Below, piece by piece: positions 48,009 through 61,443 of a DNA stretch of 64,000 nt (position 1 is the first letter of the stretch; each line of letters begins with the position of its first letter). The stretch spans positions 1,364,001 through 1,428,000 of the forward strand of contig NZ_CP091139.2 of the NCBI RefSeq assembly GCF_021582895.2, written 5' to 3'. The notes under the pieces are model-generated. The model was not told the origin of the DNA, searched no databases, and worked only from the letters and a program-made list of their open reading frames with translations. Source of the stretch: Microbacterium elymi. GTDB taxonomy: Bacteria; Actinomycetota; Actinomycetes; Actinomycetales; Microbacteriaceae. Made by a program: the position numbers and the translations under genes.

Positions 48009-48961
48009 TTGACCCTCCCGACGGTCGGGTTGAAGGCGTCGTTGAGTCCGTCGCCGAGGATGTTGATGGCCAGCACGGTGAGGAAGATCAGCGCGCCGGG
48101 GAACAGCGCGAGCCACCAGCCGGACTGCATGTACGCCTGCGCCGAGTTCAGCAGCGCGCCCCAGCTGGGCCGGTTCGAGTCGCCCACGCCGAGATAGGCC
48201 AGGCCCGACTCGACGAGGATCGCCCGTCCGACCGTCATGCTGGTGGCCACGAGCACCGGCGGCATGGCGTTGGGGATGACGTCCGACCAGATGATCCGCG
48301 GGCCGCGGAACCCGGCGGCCTTGGCCGACTCCACGTACCCCAGCTGCGAGATGCGCATCGCCTCGGCACGGGCGATCCTGCCCACCGCCGGCCACATCGT
48401 GATCGCGAGGATCACCACGATGATCAGGACGCTCGAGCCGAGCAGGGCCGCCGCCACCAGTGCCAGGACCAGGCCCGGCAGCACCTGGAAGAACTCGGCG
48501 ACCTTGACCAGGGCGGTATCGGCGAAGCCGCCGTAGTACCCGGCCAGGCCCCCCACCAGCAGGCCGAAGGTCATGCACAGCAGCGCGACGCTGAACCCGA
48601 CCAGCAGCGAGATCTGCCCGCCGTAGACGACGCGGGCGAGGTAGTCGCGGCCGAGCATGTCGGTGCCCAGCGGATACTCGGCACTCGGCGGGGCGAGCAC
48701 GGTCTGCGAGGTCGTGACCGGGTCGCCGACGAAGAACGGTCCGAGGAACGAGATGAGCGCGATGACCACGAGCAGGATGCCGAACACCAGCGTGGACGGC
48801 TTGCGGAAGAAGGTGCGCCAGGCCGAGGACCGACGCCGGCGTGCCAGCGCGACCGGCTCGGTCTCGGGCGCGCCGCCGGCCGGGGCGCCGATGTCGATGC
48901 CGGTGCCCGGGCGGGGGGCGGCGCCGAGCCCGGCGGTGTCGATGTCGCTCTGCGTGGTCAT
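48005..48961 (-). CDS. DppC-type ABC permease
   Basis: A 318-residue permease with an unusually long Gly/Ala/Pro-rich cytoplasmic N-terminus (about 45 residues), then AEYPLGTDMLGRDYLARVVYGG near 92 and the contact loop YVESAKAAGFRGPRII near 200. Frame intact; overlaps its neighbours by 4 bp on both sides. Confidence 0.9.
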   Translation of the reverse strand: MTTQSDIDTAGLGAAPRPGTGIDIGAPAGGAPETEPVALARRRRSSAWRTFFRKPSTLVFGILLVVIALISFLGPFFVGDPVTTSQTVLAPPSAEYPLGTDMLGRDYLARVVYGGQISLLVGFSVALLCMTFGLLVGGLAGYYGGFADTALVKVAEFFQVLPGLVLALVAAALLGSSVLIIVVILAITMWPAVGRIARAEAMRISQLGYVESAKAAGFRGPRIIWSDVIPNAMPPVLVATSMTVGRAILVESGLAYLGVGDSNRPSWGALLNSAQAYMQSGWWLALFPGALIFLTVLAINILGDGLNDAFNPTVGRVK

Positions 48962-49941
48962 GCTCTCGCTCCCGTCGTGCGGGCGAAGCGCGCGCGCAGG
49001 CGCGGATCGACCAGGCCGTAGACGATGTCGGTGAGGATGTTGACGATGATGATCGTGACGGTCAGGACGATCGCCACGCCGAGCACCACCATGTTGTTCT
49101 GCGAATTGATCGCGTCCACGAACAGCAGGCCCATCCCGGGCCAGCCGAAGACGCTCTCCACCAGCGCCGACCCGGCGAACAGGAATCCGAGGCTGTAGCC
49201 GGCGACGGTGACCATCGGCAGCAGGGCGTTCGGCAGGGCGTGCTGCCACAGCACCCGCTGCGGGCTCAGACCCTTCGAGCGGGCGGTGTCGATGAAGTCC
49301 TGCCCGAGCGACTCGATCATCGAGGCGCGCATGATCCGCGTCTTGTACGCCAGCTCGGTCGCGGCCATCGTGATCACCGGGAGCACCAGGTAGCGCAGCG
49401 AGATCCCGCTCTGGCCGTACGGCGCCTTGCCCTGCGTCGGGAACCAGCCCAGGGTCAGCGAGAAGATCAGGATGAGGATCATCCCGAGCCAGAACCCCGG
49501 CACCGAGAACAGCCCGACGGCGATGCCCGAGATGCCGCCGTCCAGCCACCGCCGCCGGGTGCGCGCGGCGATCGAGCCGAGCACGATGCCGCCGATCGTG
49601 GAGATGAGGAAGGCCGGCACCGCCAGCGCCAGCGTGTTGCCGGCCCGGCTGAGGATGAGCCCGAGCACCGGCTCGTTGTTCGTGCCGAAGGAGTAGCCCA
49701 GGTTTCCGGTGAGCACGTTTCCCACGTACGCGAGGTAGCGCTGCCATACCGGCTGGTCCAGGCCGTAGGCGGCGGTGATCTGGGCGCGGAACTCCGGCGA
49801 GATCGGCACATCGCCGACCAGGGTCTGCACCGGATCGCCCGGCGCGAGCTCGAGCAGGAAGAACAGCACCGTGATCACGACCAGGAACAGGAGCAGCGAC
49901 GAGAGCAGCAGCTTGCCGACATGAACGACGTACGACTTCAC
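48958..49941 (-). CDS. DppB-type ABC permease
   Basis: A 327-residue permease with family segments LLELAPGDPVQTLVG near 30, GNVLTGNLGYSF near 75 and contact loop DFIDTARSKGLSPQRVL near 220. I use GTG 49941 (ribosome site GAGGGAG); another GTG lies two codons upstream. First gene of the operon; divergent from metF with a 193-bp control region. Confidence 0.9.
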   Translation of the reverse strand: MKSYVVHVGKLLLSSLLLFLVVITVLFFLLELAPGDPVQTLVGDVPISPEFRAQITAAYGLDQPVWQRYLAYVGNVLTGNLGYSFGTNNEPVLGLILSRAGNTLALAVPAFLISTIGGIVLGSIAARTRRRWLDGGISGIAVGLFSVPGFWLGMILILIFSLTLGWFPTQGKAPYGQSGISLRYLVLPVITMAATELAYKTRIMRASMIESLGQDFIDTARSKGLSPQRVLWQHALPNALLPMVTVAGYSLGFLFAGSALVESVFGWPGMGLLFVDAINSQNNMVVLGVAIVLTVTIIIVNILTDIVYGLVDPRLRARFARTTGARA

Positions 49942-50058
49942 AATCACTCCCTCGTGTGCGGCGTCGGGCCACCATCGCCGCCGGGGCCCCACGCCCTCAA
50001 GGCGTGCTTCCGCGGTGTGGAAAGGCCGCCGCGAGGCATCCGGATTTCCCTCTTGTAT

Positions 50059-50078
50059 TTACCTATGCCCATAGGTAA
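50059..50078. promoter_or_regulatory. Operator TTACCTATG-CC-CATAGGTAA before metF
   Basis: A perfect 9-2-9 palindrome placed between a -35-like TTGTAT (50053-50058) and a -10-like TAATGT (50075-50080), 56 bp before the metF start. A close variant precedes the second O-demethylase gene at 59349, so both are probably under one repressor. Confidence 0.65.
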
Positions 50079-50134
50079 TGTGGACTATCGGAAGCACACA
50101 GCCGCGCTTCCCTGGCAGACGGAAGGATCCGTAC

Positions 50135-51010
50135 GTGGCTCATATCGCCCCCGCACCGAACAAGACCGCCGCTCTCGAGTTGGTGGAGGGTTTCTCGTTG
50201 GAGATGACGGGGAAGGATGTCCCGGGATTGCGGGAAGCGGCGTCTGTGATCCCGCAGGGCACGAAGATCAACGTGACGTTCCTGGGTAACGAGGACCTGC
50301 CGATGCGGGTCGCGGCGGCCAAGGCGGTGAAGGAGCTGGGCTTCGTCCCGGTCCCGCATATCTCGGCCCGGCGGATCGGGTCGCTGGCCCAGCTGGAGGA
50401 GTTCCTGGGCGCCCTGGCGGAGGTCGGCGCGACCGAGCACGTGTTCTCGGTGGGCGGTGACCCGGCCGAGCCCGAGGGCCCGTACCCGGACTCGTTGAGC
50501 GTGATCCGCACCGGCATCCTGCAGAAGTACGGGGTGCGGGAGGTCTCGATCGCCGGTTACCCGGAGGGTCACCCCGACATCCCGAACGATGTGCTGTGGC
50601 AGCACCTGGAAGACAAGTCCGCGGCGCTTTCGGAGCAGGGGCTGGATGCTGTCATCCTGACCCAGTTCTCGTTCGACACCGACCCGGTGGTGGCCTGGAT
50701 CGATCAGGTCCGCTCCCGCGGGATCGACACGCAGATCCGGATCGGGACGCCGGGACCGGCCGGGATCAAGCGGCTGCTCGGGTTCGCGCGGCGCTTCGGG
50801 ATCGGGGCGAACGCGATGATCGTGAAGAAGTACGGGTTCTCTCTGACGAACCTGATGGGCACCGCGGGCCCGGACCGGTTCGTGTCGGATCTGTCCGCAC
50901 GGCTGGCCGAGGATCAGGGATCCGGTAGCGTCAAGCTCCACTTCTATACGTTCGGCGGACTGAAGGCCACCTCCGAGTGGGCGGCCGAATACGTGACCGC
51001 CCAGTCCTGA
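50135..51010 (+). CDS. metF: Methylenetetrahydrofolate reductase
   Basis: A 291-residue MetF-type flavoprotein (HVFSVGGDPAEPEGPYPDSLS near 107; GVREVSIAGYPEGHPD near 137; LDAVILTQFSFD near 178). Starts at GTG 50135 with ribosome site GGAAGGA. In this operon it probably runs in the oxidative direction: methyl-tetrahydrofolate formed by the O-demethylase is converted to methylene-tetrahydrofolate. The same pairing of ligM-type genes with metF is known in Sphingobium lignin catabolism. Frame intact. Confidence 0.9.
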   Translation: MAHIAPAPNKTAALELVEGFSLEMTGKDVPGLREAASVIPQGTKINVTFLGNEDLPMRVAAAKAVKELGFVPVPHISARRIGSLAQLEEFLGALAEVGATEHVFSVGGDPAEPEGPYPDSLSVIRTGILQKYGVREVSIAGYPEGHPDIPNDVLWQHLEDKSAALSEQGLDAVILTQFSFDTDPVVAWIDQVRSRGIDTQIRIGTPGPAGIKRLLGFARRFGIGANAMIVKKYGFSLTNLMGTAGPDRFVSDLSARLAEDQGSGSVKLHFYTFGGLKATSEWAAEYVTAQS

Positions 51011-51021
51011 GGAGACACGGC

Positions 51022-51894
51022 ATGACCGCGCATATTCAACCGAACAAGGATCACGCCTGCCTGATCGTGCACGGCCCGGACCAGCCCGGGCTGGTCGCGG
51101 CCGTGACCGGGCTGATCACCCGCAACCAGGGCAACATCGTCACCCTGGACCAGTACTCCGACAACCCGGCCGGTGGCGCGTTCTTCCAACGGGTGGTGTT
51201 CCACCGGGCGGACCTGTCCGCGGCGCTGCCCGAGATCCAGGCCGACCTGGACGCCACACTGTCCCCGTATGGGGTGGAGTGGACGTTGACCGATCAGTCC
51301 ATCCCGAAGCGGATGGCGATCCTGGCCTCCACCAGCGACCACTGCCTGCTCGAACTGCTCTGGCGGCACCGCCGCGGTGAGCTGCCGGTCACCATCCCGA
51401 TGGTCATCAGCAACCACACCAACACCGCCGAGGACGTGCGCACGTTCGGGATCCCGTTCTTCCACGTCCCCTCCGCCGGGCCGGACAAGTCCGAGGCCGA
51501 AGCGAAGATCCTGGAACTGCTGGCCGGGAACGTGGACTTCGTGGTCCTGGCCCGGTACATGCAGATCATCAGCGAGGACTTCCTGCAGAAGGTCGCCGTC
51601 CCGGTGATCAACATCCACCACTCCTTCCTGCCCGCCTTCATCGGCGCCGCCCCGTACCGCAAGGCCAAGGAACGCGGCGTGAAGCTCATCGGCGCGACAT
51701 CCCACTACGTCACCGAAGACCTCGACGAGGGACCCATCATCGAGCAGGACGTAGCCCGCGTGGACCACTCCATGACCGCGAGCGACCTCCAAGCCCGCGG
51801 CGCCTACGTCGAACGCGCCGTCCTGTCCCGCGCCGTCCAATGGCACGCCGAAGACCGCGTCATCCGACACGGCAACCAAACCATCGTCTTTTGA
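51022..51894 (+). CDS. purU: Formyltetrahydrofolate deformylase
   Basis: A 290-residue PurU: N-terminal ACT domain (HACLIVHGPDQPGLVAAVTG) and C-terminal formyl-transferase fold with INIHHSFLPAFIGAAPYRKA (catalytic His and the following Asp in SHYVTEDLDEGPII). It splits 10-formyl-tetrahydrofolate to formate and free tetrahydrofolate, regenerating the methyl acceptor. It lies 11 bp after metF and 45 bp before the demethylase gene. Confidence 0.93.
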   Translation: MTAHIQPNKDHACLIVHGPDQPGLVAAVTGLITRNQGNIVTLDQYSDNPAGGAFFQRVVFHRADLSAALPEIQADLDATLSPYGVEWTLTDQSIPKRMAILASTSDHCLLELLWRHRRGELPVTIPMVISNHTNTAEDVRTFGIPFFHVPSAGPDKSEAEAKILELLAGNVDFVVLARYMQIISEDFLQKVAVPVINIHHSFLPAFIGAAPYRKAKERGVKLIGATSHYVTEDLDEGPIIEQDVARVDHSMTASDLQARGAYVERAVLSRAVQWHAEDRVIRHGNQTIVF

Positions 51895-51924
51895 CCCCGA
51901 CCAACCATCCCGAAGAAATCATGA

Positions 51925-53345
<1,421 letters not shown>

Positions 53346-53363
53346 GCCGGTCGCTGTGACCTG

Positions 53364-53399
53364 ACGGAGGGGTTCGGGCGTCCGCCCGAACCCCTCCGT
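53364..53399 (+). terminator. Terminator of the metF-purU-demethylase operon
   Basis: Perfect 17-bp arms (ACGGAGGGGTTCGGGCG at 53364-53380, complement at 53383-53399) just after the demethylase stop, followed by TTACTT. Confidence 0.85.
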
Positions 53400-53466
53400 T
53401 ACTTCCGGTGGCGCCGCTGGCAGCCCGGGAACATGACTTGTTAGCCTCGGAGGTGAGAGGAGCCCC

Positions 53467-54091
53467 ATGAGTCTGCGCTACGCGATCCTGGCGATCCTGC
53501 GCGTCGGCGCGCTGTCGGGATACGACCTGCAGAAGCAGTTCTCCCAGTCGGTCGGCCACGTGTGGCATGCGCCCGACTCGCAGATCTATCCCGAGCTTGC
53601 GCAAGATGGAGCACGCCGGGCTCATCGAAGGCGAGGAGCAGACGCGCGGCGAGCGCGGCACCCGGCGGGTGTACCACGTGACCCCGGCCGGTGAGACGGC
53701 GTACCGCGAGTGGCTCGCATCGCCGGCCGAGTATCAGCGGGTGCGCGATCCGGCCCATCTGCGCGCGGCCTACCTCGAGAACGCGACCCCGGACGCGGCG
53801 CGCGCCTTCCTGCACGCGCACATCGCCCAGTGGGAGGGCGAGCTCTCGCAGTTCCAGGGTCAGATCGACCAGATCGACCAGATGACCAGCACCATGCTGA
53901 ACCGCCGCCTCGAGCGCATCCCCGCCGTCGAGCGCGAGCGTGCCATCGACTTCAAGCGGTTCGCCTACGAGGGCCTGGTCGACCGCGCCGACGTGGAGAT
54001 CTCGTGGGCGCGCCGCGGGCTCGACCTCATCGAGCGGCTGGAACGCTCCGGCGCGTGGGACGACATGCTGGCGGCCTCCGCGCCCGAGTGA
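53467..54091 (+). CDS. PadR-family regulator
   Basis: A 207-residue PadR protein with N-terminal winged helix (RYAILAILRVGALSGYDLQKQFSQS, then IYPELRKMEHAGLIEGEE) and C-terminal four-helix domain (RDPAHLRAAYLENATPDAARAFL). One extra T near 53598 (GAGCTTGCG) breaks it. PadR proteins classically sense phenolic acids. It lies between the demethylase operon and the gal operon and could bind the shared 9-2-9 operators. Convergent with the SDR gene, 14 bp apart. Confidence 0.87.
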
Positions 54092-54105
54092 GCTCAGGCG
54101 CCGGG

Positions 54106-54897
54106 CTACGAGGTCTGGGGGCGGACGGCGTCGGAGAGGAAGGTCGCCACGCCGGAGAGGAACTGACCGCCGTCGACGCCGACCTCGGCGCCGGTGATGT
54201 AGCTCGCGGCATCCGACAGCAGGAACACCGCGACGTTGGCGACCTCTTCGGGCTCGCCGCCGCGGTGCAGCGGGGCGACGGCGAGGTTCGCGTCCAGGAA
54301 CGTGGCCGGGGCGCTCGCGGTCATCTCGGTGCGGATGTAGCCGGGGTGGATGATGTTGACCCGGATGCCGCGCGGGCCGAGCTCGGTCACACACGAGTGG
54401 GTGAGTCCGCGCAGCGCCCACTTGCTCGTCGTGTAGGCGGCGGTGTAGTGGCCGGTCAGCCCGGCGGCGGAGCCGATGTTCACGATCGCCGACCCCGGGC
54501 CCATCAGCGGCAGCAGCGCCTGGATGCCGAGCATCGCGCCGGTGACGTTGACGGCGAGCACCCGATCCCAGTCGGCGCGCTCGACCGCGCCGATGCGCAC
54601 CCGGTGCGTGACGCCGGCGTTGTTGATCAGGCCCTTCACCGCGCGGGCGCCGAGCGATTCGGCGAGGGCACTCCACTGCGCCTCGTCGGTCACGTCGAGC
54701 CGCCGATAGGTGACGGTCCCGGCAAGGCCGGCTGCGGCATCCGTCAGCTCTGGCGCGTCGTCGCGGACATCCGCGGCGATGACGTCGGCGCCCTGGCGCG
54801 CCAGCAGCAGCGCCTCTTCGGCTCCCTGTCCGCCGGCGGCACCCGTGACCACGAACAGGTTCCCCGCGATGCCGGGCAGCGTCATCTCGGTCATCAT
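54106..54897 (-). CDS. Short-chain dehydrogenase/reductase at the end of the gal operon
   Basis: A 263-residue classical SDR: TGAAGGQGAEEALLLAR (cofactor loop, about 19-35), NNAGVTHRVRIG near 92, NIGSAAGLTGHYTAAYTTSKWAL (Ser/Tyr/Lys active site, near 140-162) and ITGAEVGVDGGQF. Tandem ATGs overlap the cupin stop. Its substrate is unknown; a reduced or alcohol form of the methoxylated aromatic is one option. Confidence 0.87.
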   Translation of the reverse strand: MMTEMTLPGIAGNLFVVTGAAGGQGAEEALLLARQGADVIAADVRDDAPELTDAAAGLAGTVTYRRLDVTDEAQWSALAESLGARAVKGLINNAGVTHRVRIGAVERADWDRVLAVNVTGAMLGIQALLPLMGPGSAIVNIGSAAGLTGHYTAAYTTSKWALRGLTHSCVTELGPRGIRVNIIHPGYIRTEMTASAPATFLDANLAVAPLHRGGEPEEVANVAVFLLSDAASYITGAEVGVDGGQFLSGVATFLSDAVRPQTS

Positions 54898-55507
54898 GCC
54901 TCCGGGCTGATGGGGCCGGGTCCGTCATGCGGTCCGTGATGCATGAGGGAATCGTGCACGTTCTCGGGAAGCACAGCGAGCACCTCGTCGCCGAATCGTC
55001 CACCCACGAGCACGAAGGCGACGCGGGCGAGACTCTCGCCTCGGTTGGCCCAGGCATGCTCGGTGCCCCGCTGGACGATGACATCGCCGGCTCGGGCGGT
55101 CACCTCGCCGTCATCCAAGATCAATGTGATCTCTCCTCGAGCACGATCCCGTAGTCGATCGACTCGGTGCGGTGCACCGGCGACTGGAGACCGCGTTCAT
55201 CGAGGTGTCCGGGAAGGAACTCGTTGATCCGGATGCGGGTGCCGTGCTGTGGCGGGGGCACCGTGATCGAGCCGGCGGTCGGGTCCTCGGCCCCCGCGTG
55301 GATGTCGGCGGGCACCGCGTCCGTCGCCCACACCTCGTGGAAGGCGACGCCATCGTCGGGCAGCGCGCGCGTGACCGGCACCGGTCCGTCGCTGACGACG
55401 ACCGAGACCCCCTGCGCGTCGTGGCCGGTCACGACGCGACGCGGAACGTGGAATCCGTCGCCGATCGGGTCGACGCTGGCGGCACCCTCGCCGCGGTGGT
55501 TCTTCAT
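54894..55507 (-). CDS. Cupin-domain protein of the gal operon
   Basis: A 204-residue single-cupin protein. Cupin motif 1 is in SPVHRTESIDYGIVLEGE and motif 2 in VQRGTEHAWANRG, both in the C-terminal half; the His residues could bind a metal. The N-terminal half is unlike any family I know. One base is lost near 55130 (LEGEITLILDDGE expected). Between the dioxygenase and SDR genes it could be an isomerase, a second dioxygenase or a metal-delivery factor. It overlaps the SDR start by 4 bp. Confidence 0.75.
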
Positions 55508-55584
55508 CGGGCGCGTGACCTCCTGTCGAGCCTGCAACCTGTGGTCCGGGTGCCGGTCGATCGACCGGCACCCGCTGCCCGCGC

Positions 55585-56578
55585 TCAGTGCCCGGCGAGG
55601 GCCTGCCGGTCGATCTCCTCCTGGTTCTCCACGTACGGCGTGCCGTGCGTGTGGAAGGTGGCCACGGTCTTCATGCCCCAGGCCTGGCCCTTGGCGCGCT
55701 CGGCCTGGCTCCACTGCACGGTCGGATAGTCCGGGTCCAGCAGCGAGCCGCGCCTGGGCGTTGGCGAACTCGATGCGGTTGCCGCCGGGCTCCCACACGT
55801 ACAGGAAGAACGTCTGATTGATCGCGTGCTTGTACGGGCCGTACTCGATGTAGATGCCGTTCTCGAGGCAGATGTCGGCCGCCTTGAGGATATCCTCGCG
55901 CGAGTCCGGCGCGAACGCGAAGTGGTGGAAGCGGCCGCGTTCGCCGGTCCAGTCCTCGGAGTACACGACGTCGTACGACTTCTGGTGGAACCGGAACCAG
56001 CGGGCCGCGAAGTGGCCGTCGTCCATCCGCACCCGCTCGGACTCGCGGGAGTGCATGACGTCCTGCCAGAAGTCGCCGGCGGCGTCCACGTCGGCGGCGA
56101 GGTAGTTGATGTGGTCGAGGCGACGGGCGTTGATGCCCCGGCCGGGGTACGCCGAGGCCTGGTTCTTCAGCGCCGGGCGGTCCTCGTCGTCGGGCACGTA
56201 CAGCTCGGTGTCGTAGTAGATGCCCATCAGGTGGCCGTCCGGGTCCTCGAACTCGTACGAGCGGCCGACGCCGACCTCGGGCTCGCGCCAGCCGTGACCG
56301 AGCCCGGCGGCCTCGATCGCGGCCACCCGGCGGTCGAGCGCGTCGGGGCTGGTGGTGCGGAACAGGGTCCGGCCGACGCCGTTGGTGTCGGATGCGGTCA
56401 GCTTGAGCGAGTACAGCTGGTACTCGTCCCAGGTGCGCAGATACGCCGAATCGCCGACGCGTGCGACCTCGCGCATCGCGCAGATGTCGCGGAAGAAGTG
56501 CAGACTCTCGTCGAACTTCGGGGTGAACAGCTCGATTCCGCCCAGGTGGGCGAGGTCGAAGCTCTCGGGATGTGCCAT
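55585..56578 (-). CDS. VOC-family (type I) extradiol ring-cleavage dioxygenase
   Basis: A 330-residue two-module VOC dioxygenase. A full iron triad is visible in the C-terminal module: His156 in LDHINYLAADV, His218/219 in GRFHHFAFAP and Glu270 in GNRIEFANAQ. The N-terminal module starts HLGGIELFTP. One extra base near 55750 shifts the last 55 codons (RLLLDPDYPTVQWSQ expected). It lies 30 bp after galD in the 4-oxalomesaconate operon, where protocatechuate/gallate dioxygenases of the unrelated LigAB type are normally found. I infer that it opens gallate or an O-methylgallate; catechol-type substrates remain possible. Confidence 0.85.
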
Positions 56579-56607
56579 GGTGGGTCCTCCTTGACGGCTG
56601 GTACTGG

Positions 56608-57755
56608 TCACAGTCGCGGACGGGGAAGACCCGTCCGTCGAAGATCTTGCGGGCGGTGCGCAGCGACGTCGAGGTGGCCCGCCACGTGCCGTCCTCGTCC
56701 GCGGTCACGCGCACGCGGGCGGTGAAGGTGCCGCCCGGGTGCTCGATCGGGGTGTCATCGGCGTCGCCGAGGCTGGCCAGAGCGTGGCCGACCGAGCCGG
56801 GGATGCGGATGCCGGCGGCCACGGATGCCGCCATCAGCACGCCGATCGAGGTGTGCACACGCGACGGGATGAACGCGCGCGTGCCGATGGCGCCCCCGTG
56901 CCGGGGCGGCGACAGCAGGAACATCTTCGGCACCGTCTGGGCGGCGACATCCCCCAGTCCGAACAGGCGGCCGGCGTGCAGCCGCACCTGCTCGAGGGCG
57001 CCGCGCAGCTCGGCGCGCGACTCCAGCTCCTCCGGAGTCTCGTCACCGCTCACGCCGAACTCGGCGGCATCCATCAGCACCACGGGCATGCCATTGTCCA
57101 CCAGTGTGACCCGGTGACCGGCCACGTCGTCCACTGGGTTTCCGGTGGGCAGCAGCGGCTTGGCGCCGGGGGCCATCTCGAGCTCGATCGGGCTCGCGGT
57201 GCCAGGCACGCCGGCGATGGCCACGGTGTTCATCAGCTGGGCGCCGTCGTAGTCGGGTCGGCCGCCGGACGAGGCGAAGGTCGCCGTGGCGAGGTCGCCG
57301 GTGTTCACCAGCCGGATGCGGACGGTCGTGTGCGGGTCGCCGGCGGTGATCAGTCCCCGCTCGACGGCGAACGGGCCGATCCCGGCCAGCAGGTTGCCGC
57401 AGGTCTGCCGATCGCTGACGATCGGCTCGTCGACCGCGACCTGCAGGAACAGGTAGTCGATGTCCACGCCCGGCTCGGACGAGGCCGACACGATGGCGAC
57501 TTTGCTGGTCAGCGGGTGCGCCCCGCCCAGACCGTCGATCTCGGTCGGGTCCGGGCTGCCCATCACCCGCAGCATGAGGTCGTCGCGCTCGGCCGGGTCG
57601 GCCGGCACGTCCTCGGCGAGGAAGTAGGCGCCCTTCGAGGTTCCGCCGCGGATGAGCATGCAGCGGATGCCGTCACGCACCGGGTCGGCATGCACCGGGT
57701 CAACGTGCACCGGGTCAGCATGCACCGGGTCGCCGTCCAGCGGATCAGCGGCCAC
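56608..57755 (-). CDS. galD: 4-oxalomesaconate tautomerase, PrpF family
   Basis: A PrpF-fold isomerase (about 382 aa) starting its core at CMLIRGGTSKGAYFLAEDVP; QTCGNLLAGIGPFAVERG near 118 is the family active-site Cys segment. GalD interconverts the keto and enol forms of 4-oxalomesaconate. The N-terminus is odd: the gene opens with GTG codons in a 15-bp tandem repeat encoding DPVHA units, 30-odd residues beyond the usual start. The 3' end is unclear: as read there is no stop before the dioxygenase gene; one restored base near 56618 gives a TGA at 56608. Overlaps galC by 11 bp if GTG 57755 is used. Confidence 0.83.
57678..57737. repeat. 15-bp tandem repeat at the galD start, four units
   Basis: Four units of CACCGGGTCxxCxTG, encoding repeated D-P-V-H-A/V on the minus strand. 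Three of the units contain an in-frame GTG that could serve as a start codon. Confidence 0.85.
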
Positions 57756-58444
57756 CGAAATACTCCTCCTGCGTGACGTAGGTGACGCCGAGTTCGGCCA
57801 GCAGCGGTCGCAGGCCCTTGCGGTCAAGGCTGAGCTCGGTGCCCGAGGCGTAGGCCTCGCGGTCGGCGGCCTCCTTCGCCACGCGGGCCTCGGCCGCCGT
57901 CAGCGCGGCGTCAGCCCCGGTGCGCGGGACGATCACGACGCCGTCGTCGTCGGCGACCACGATGTCACCGGGCGAGACCAGCTGTCCGCCCACCACGATC
58001 GGCACGTTCACCGAGCCGCCGGTCGCCTTGACCGATCCCTGGGCGAACACGTCGGCCGCCCAGACCGGAAAGCCCATCTCACGCAGGTCGGCGGTGTCGC
58101 GCACGCCGGTCGAGGTGACCAGGCCCCGCACGCCGCGCGCCTTCAGCGCGGTGGCGAACAGGTCGCCGAAGACCCCGTCGCCGCTCGGCGACGTGGTCGT
58201 GACCACGAGGACGTCCCCGGCCCGGCACTGCTCGACCGCGGCGTGGATCATCAGGTTGTCGCCCGGCCAGTTCAGCACGGTGACAGCCGTGCCGGCGATC
58301 CGCGCACCCTGCTGGATGGGACGGATGCCCGGGCCGACCAGGCCGGTGCGGCCCATCGCCTCGTGGACGGTCGCGACCCCGTGGACGGCGAGCGCGTCGG
58401 CGGTCGCCGCATCCCCCGGGCGATGTCGGTGACGATCACGCCGC

Positions 58445-58448
<4 letters not shown>
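57745..58448 (-). CDS. galC: 4-carboxy-4-hydroxy-2-oxoadipate aldolase
   Basis: A 234-residue RraA-like class II aldolase of the GalC/LigK type: VTVLNWPGDNLMIHAAVEQC, then GDVLVVTTTSPSGDGVFGDL near 85 and GLVTSTGVRDTADL near 112, the metal/substrate segment of the family. It splits the C6 tricarboxylate to pyruvate and oxaloacetate. One G is missing in a G-run near 58419 (ARGDAATADALAVHG expected). Start overlaps the galB stop by 4 bp. Confidence 0.9.
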
Positions 58449-60929
<2,481 letters not shown>

Positions 60930-60936
60930 CACGCGA

Positions 60937-60980
60937 GACGCACTGACGCCGCCCGGGCCCCCGGGCGGCGTCAGTGCGTC
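60937..60980. terminator. Bidirectional terminator between demethylase 2 and marR
   Basis: Perfect 21-bp arms (60937-60957 and 60960-60980; arm core CACTGACGCCGCCCGGG) with a 2-base centre, between convergent genes. The marR stop codon lies inside the right arm. Confidence 0.85.
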
Positions 60981-61412
60981 GGGGCCGGCACGCCCTCCTG
61001 CGAGCGAGCGGCGCGCCCGACGCAGGTAGTCGGCGAAGGCCGCCGCCTCATCCACCGAGAAGTCGCTGAGGATCAGCCGCTCCAGCTCGGTCACCCGCGG
61101 GCGCGCCCGCGCGATGGCCGCCGACCCGGTGTCGGTCAGGTACAGCAGCAGCCGACGCGCATGCCCGGGGTCGCGCTCGCGTCGCACCAGACCCGACTCC
61201 AGCATCGGGTCCATGGTCTGGGCCATCGTCTGGGCGCGCACGAACGACCGGCGCGCGAGCTCGGAGCTCGTGATCCCGGGGCGACGCTCCAGCACGGTCA
61301 GCGCGGTGTACTGCGCCGTCGTCATCCCGGCCGCCGCGCACGCGCCGTCGATGTACGGGCGGAGCGCCAGCTCCACCTGCTTGATGACGTATGTGAAGTT
61401 CGTCTGGTCCAT
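60971..61412 (-). CDS. MarR-family regulator
   Basis: A 146-residue MarR protein (YVIKQVELALRPYIDGACAA, TAQYTALTVLERRPGITSSELARRSFV, RERDPGHARRLLLYLT). An extra base near 61008 (CTCGCAGG for CTGCAGG) removes the true stop; corrected end is RSLQEGVPAPTH-stop at 60971. Paralogue of the MarR at 34103. Convergent with demethylase 2, and a candidate binder of its operator. Confidence 0.82.
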
Positions 61413-61443
61413 GGCCCGTTCAGGGTAGCGTGACCGGCGGCTC

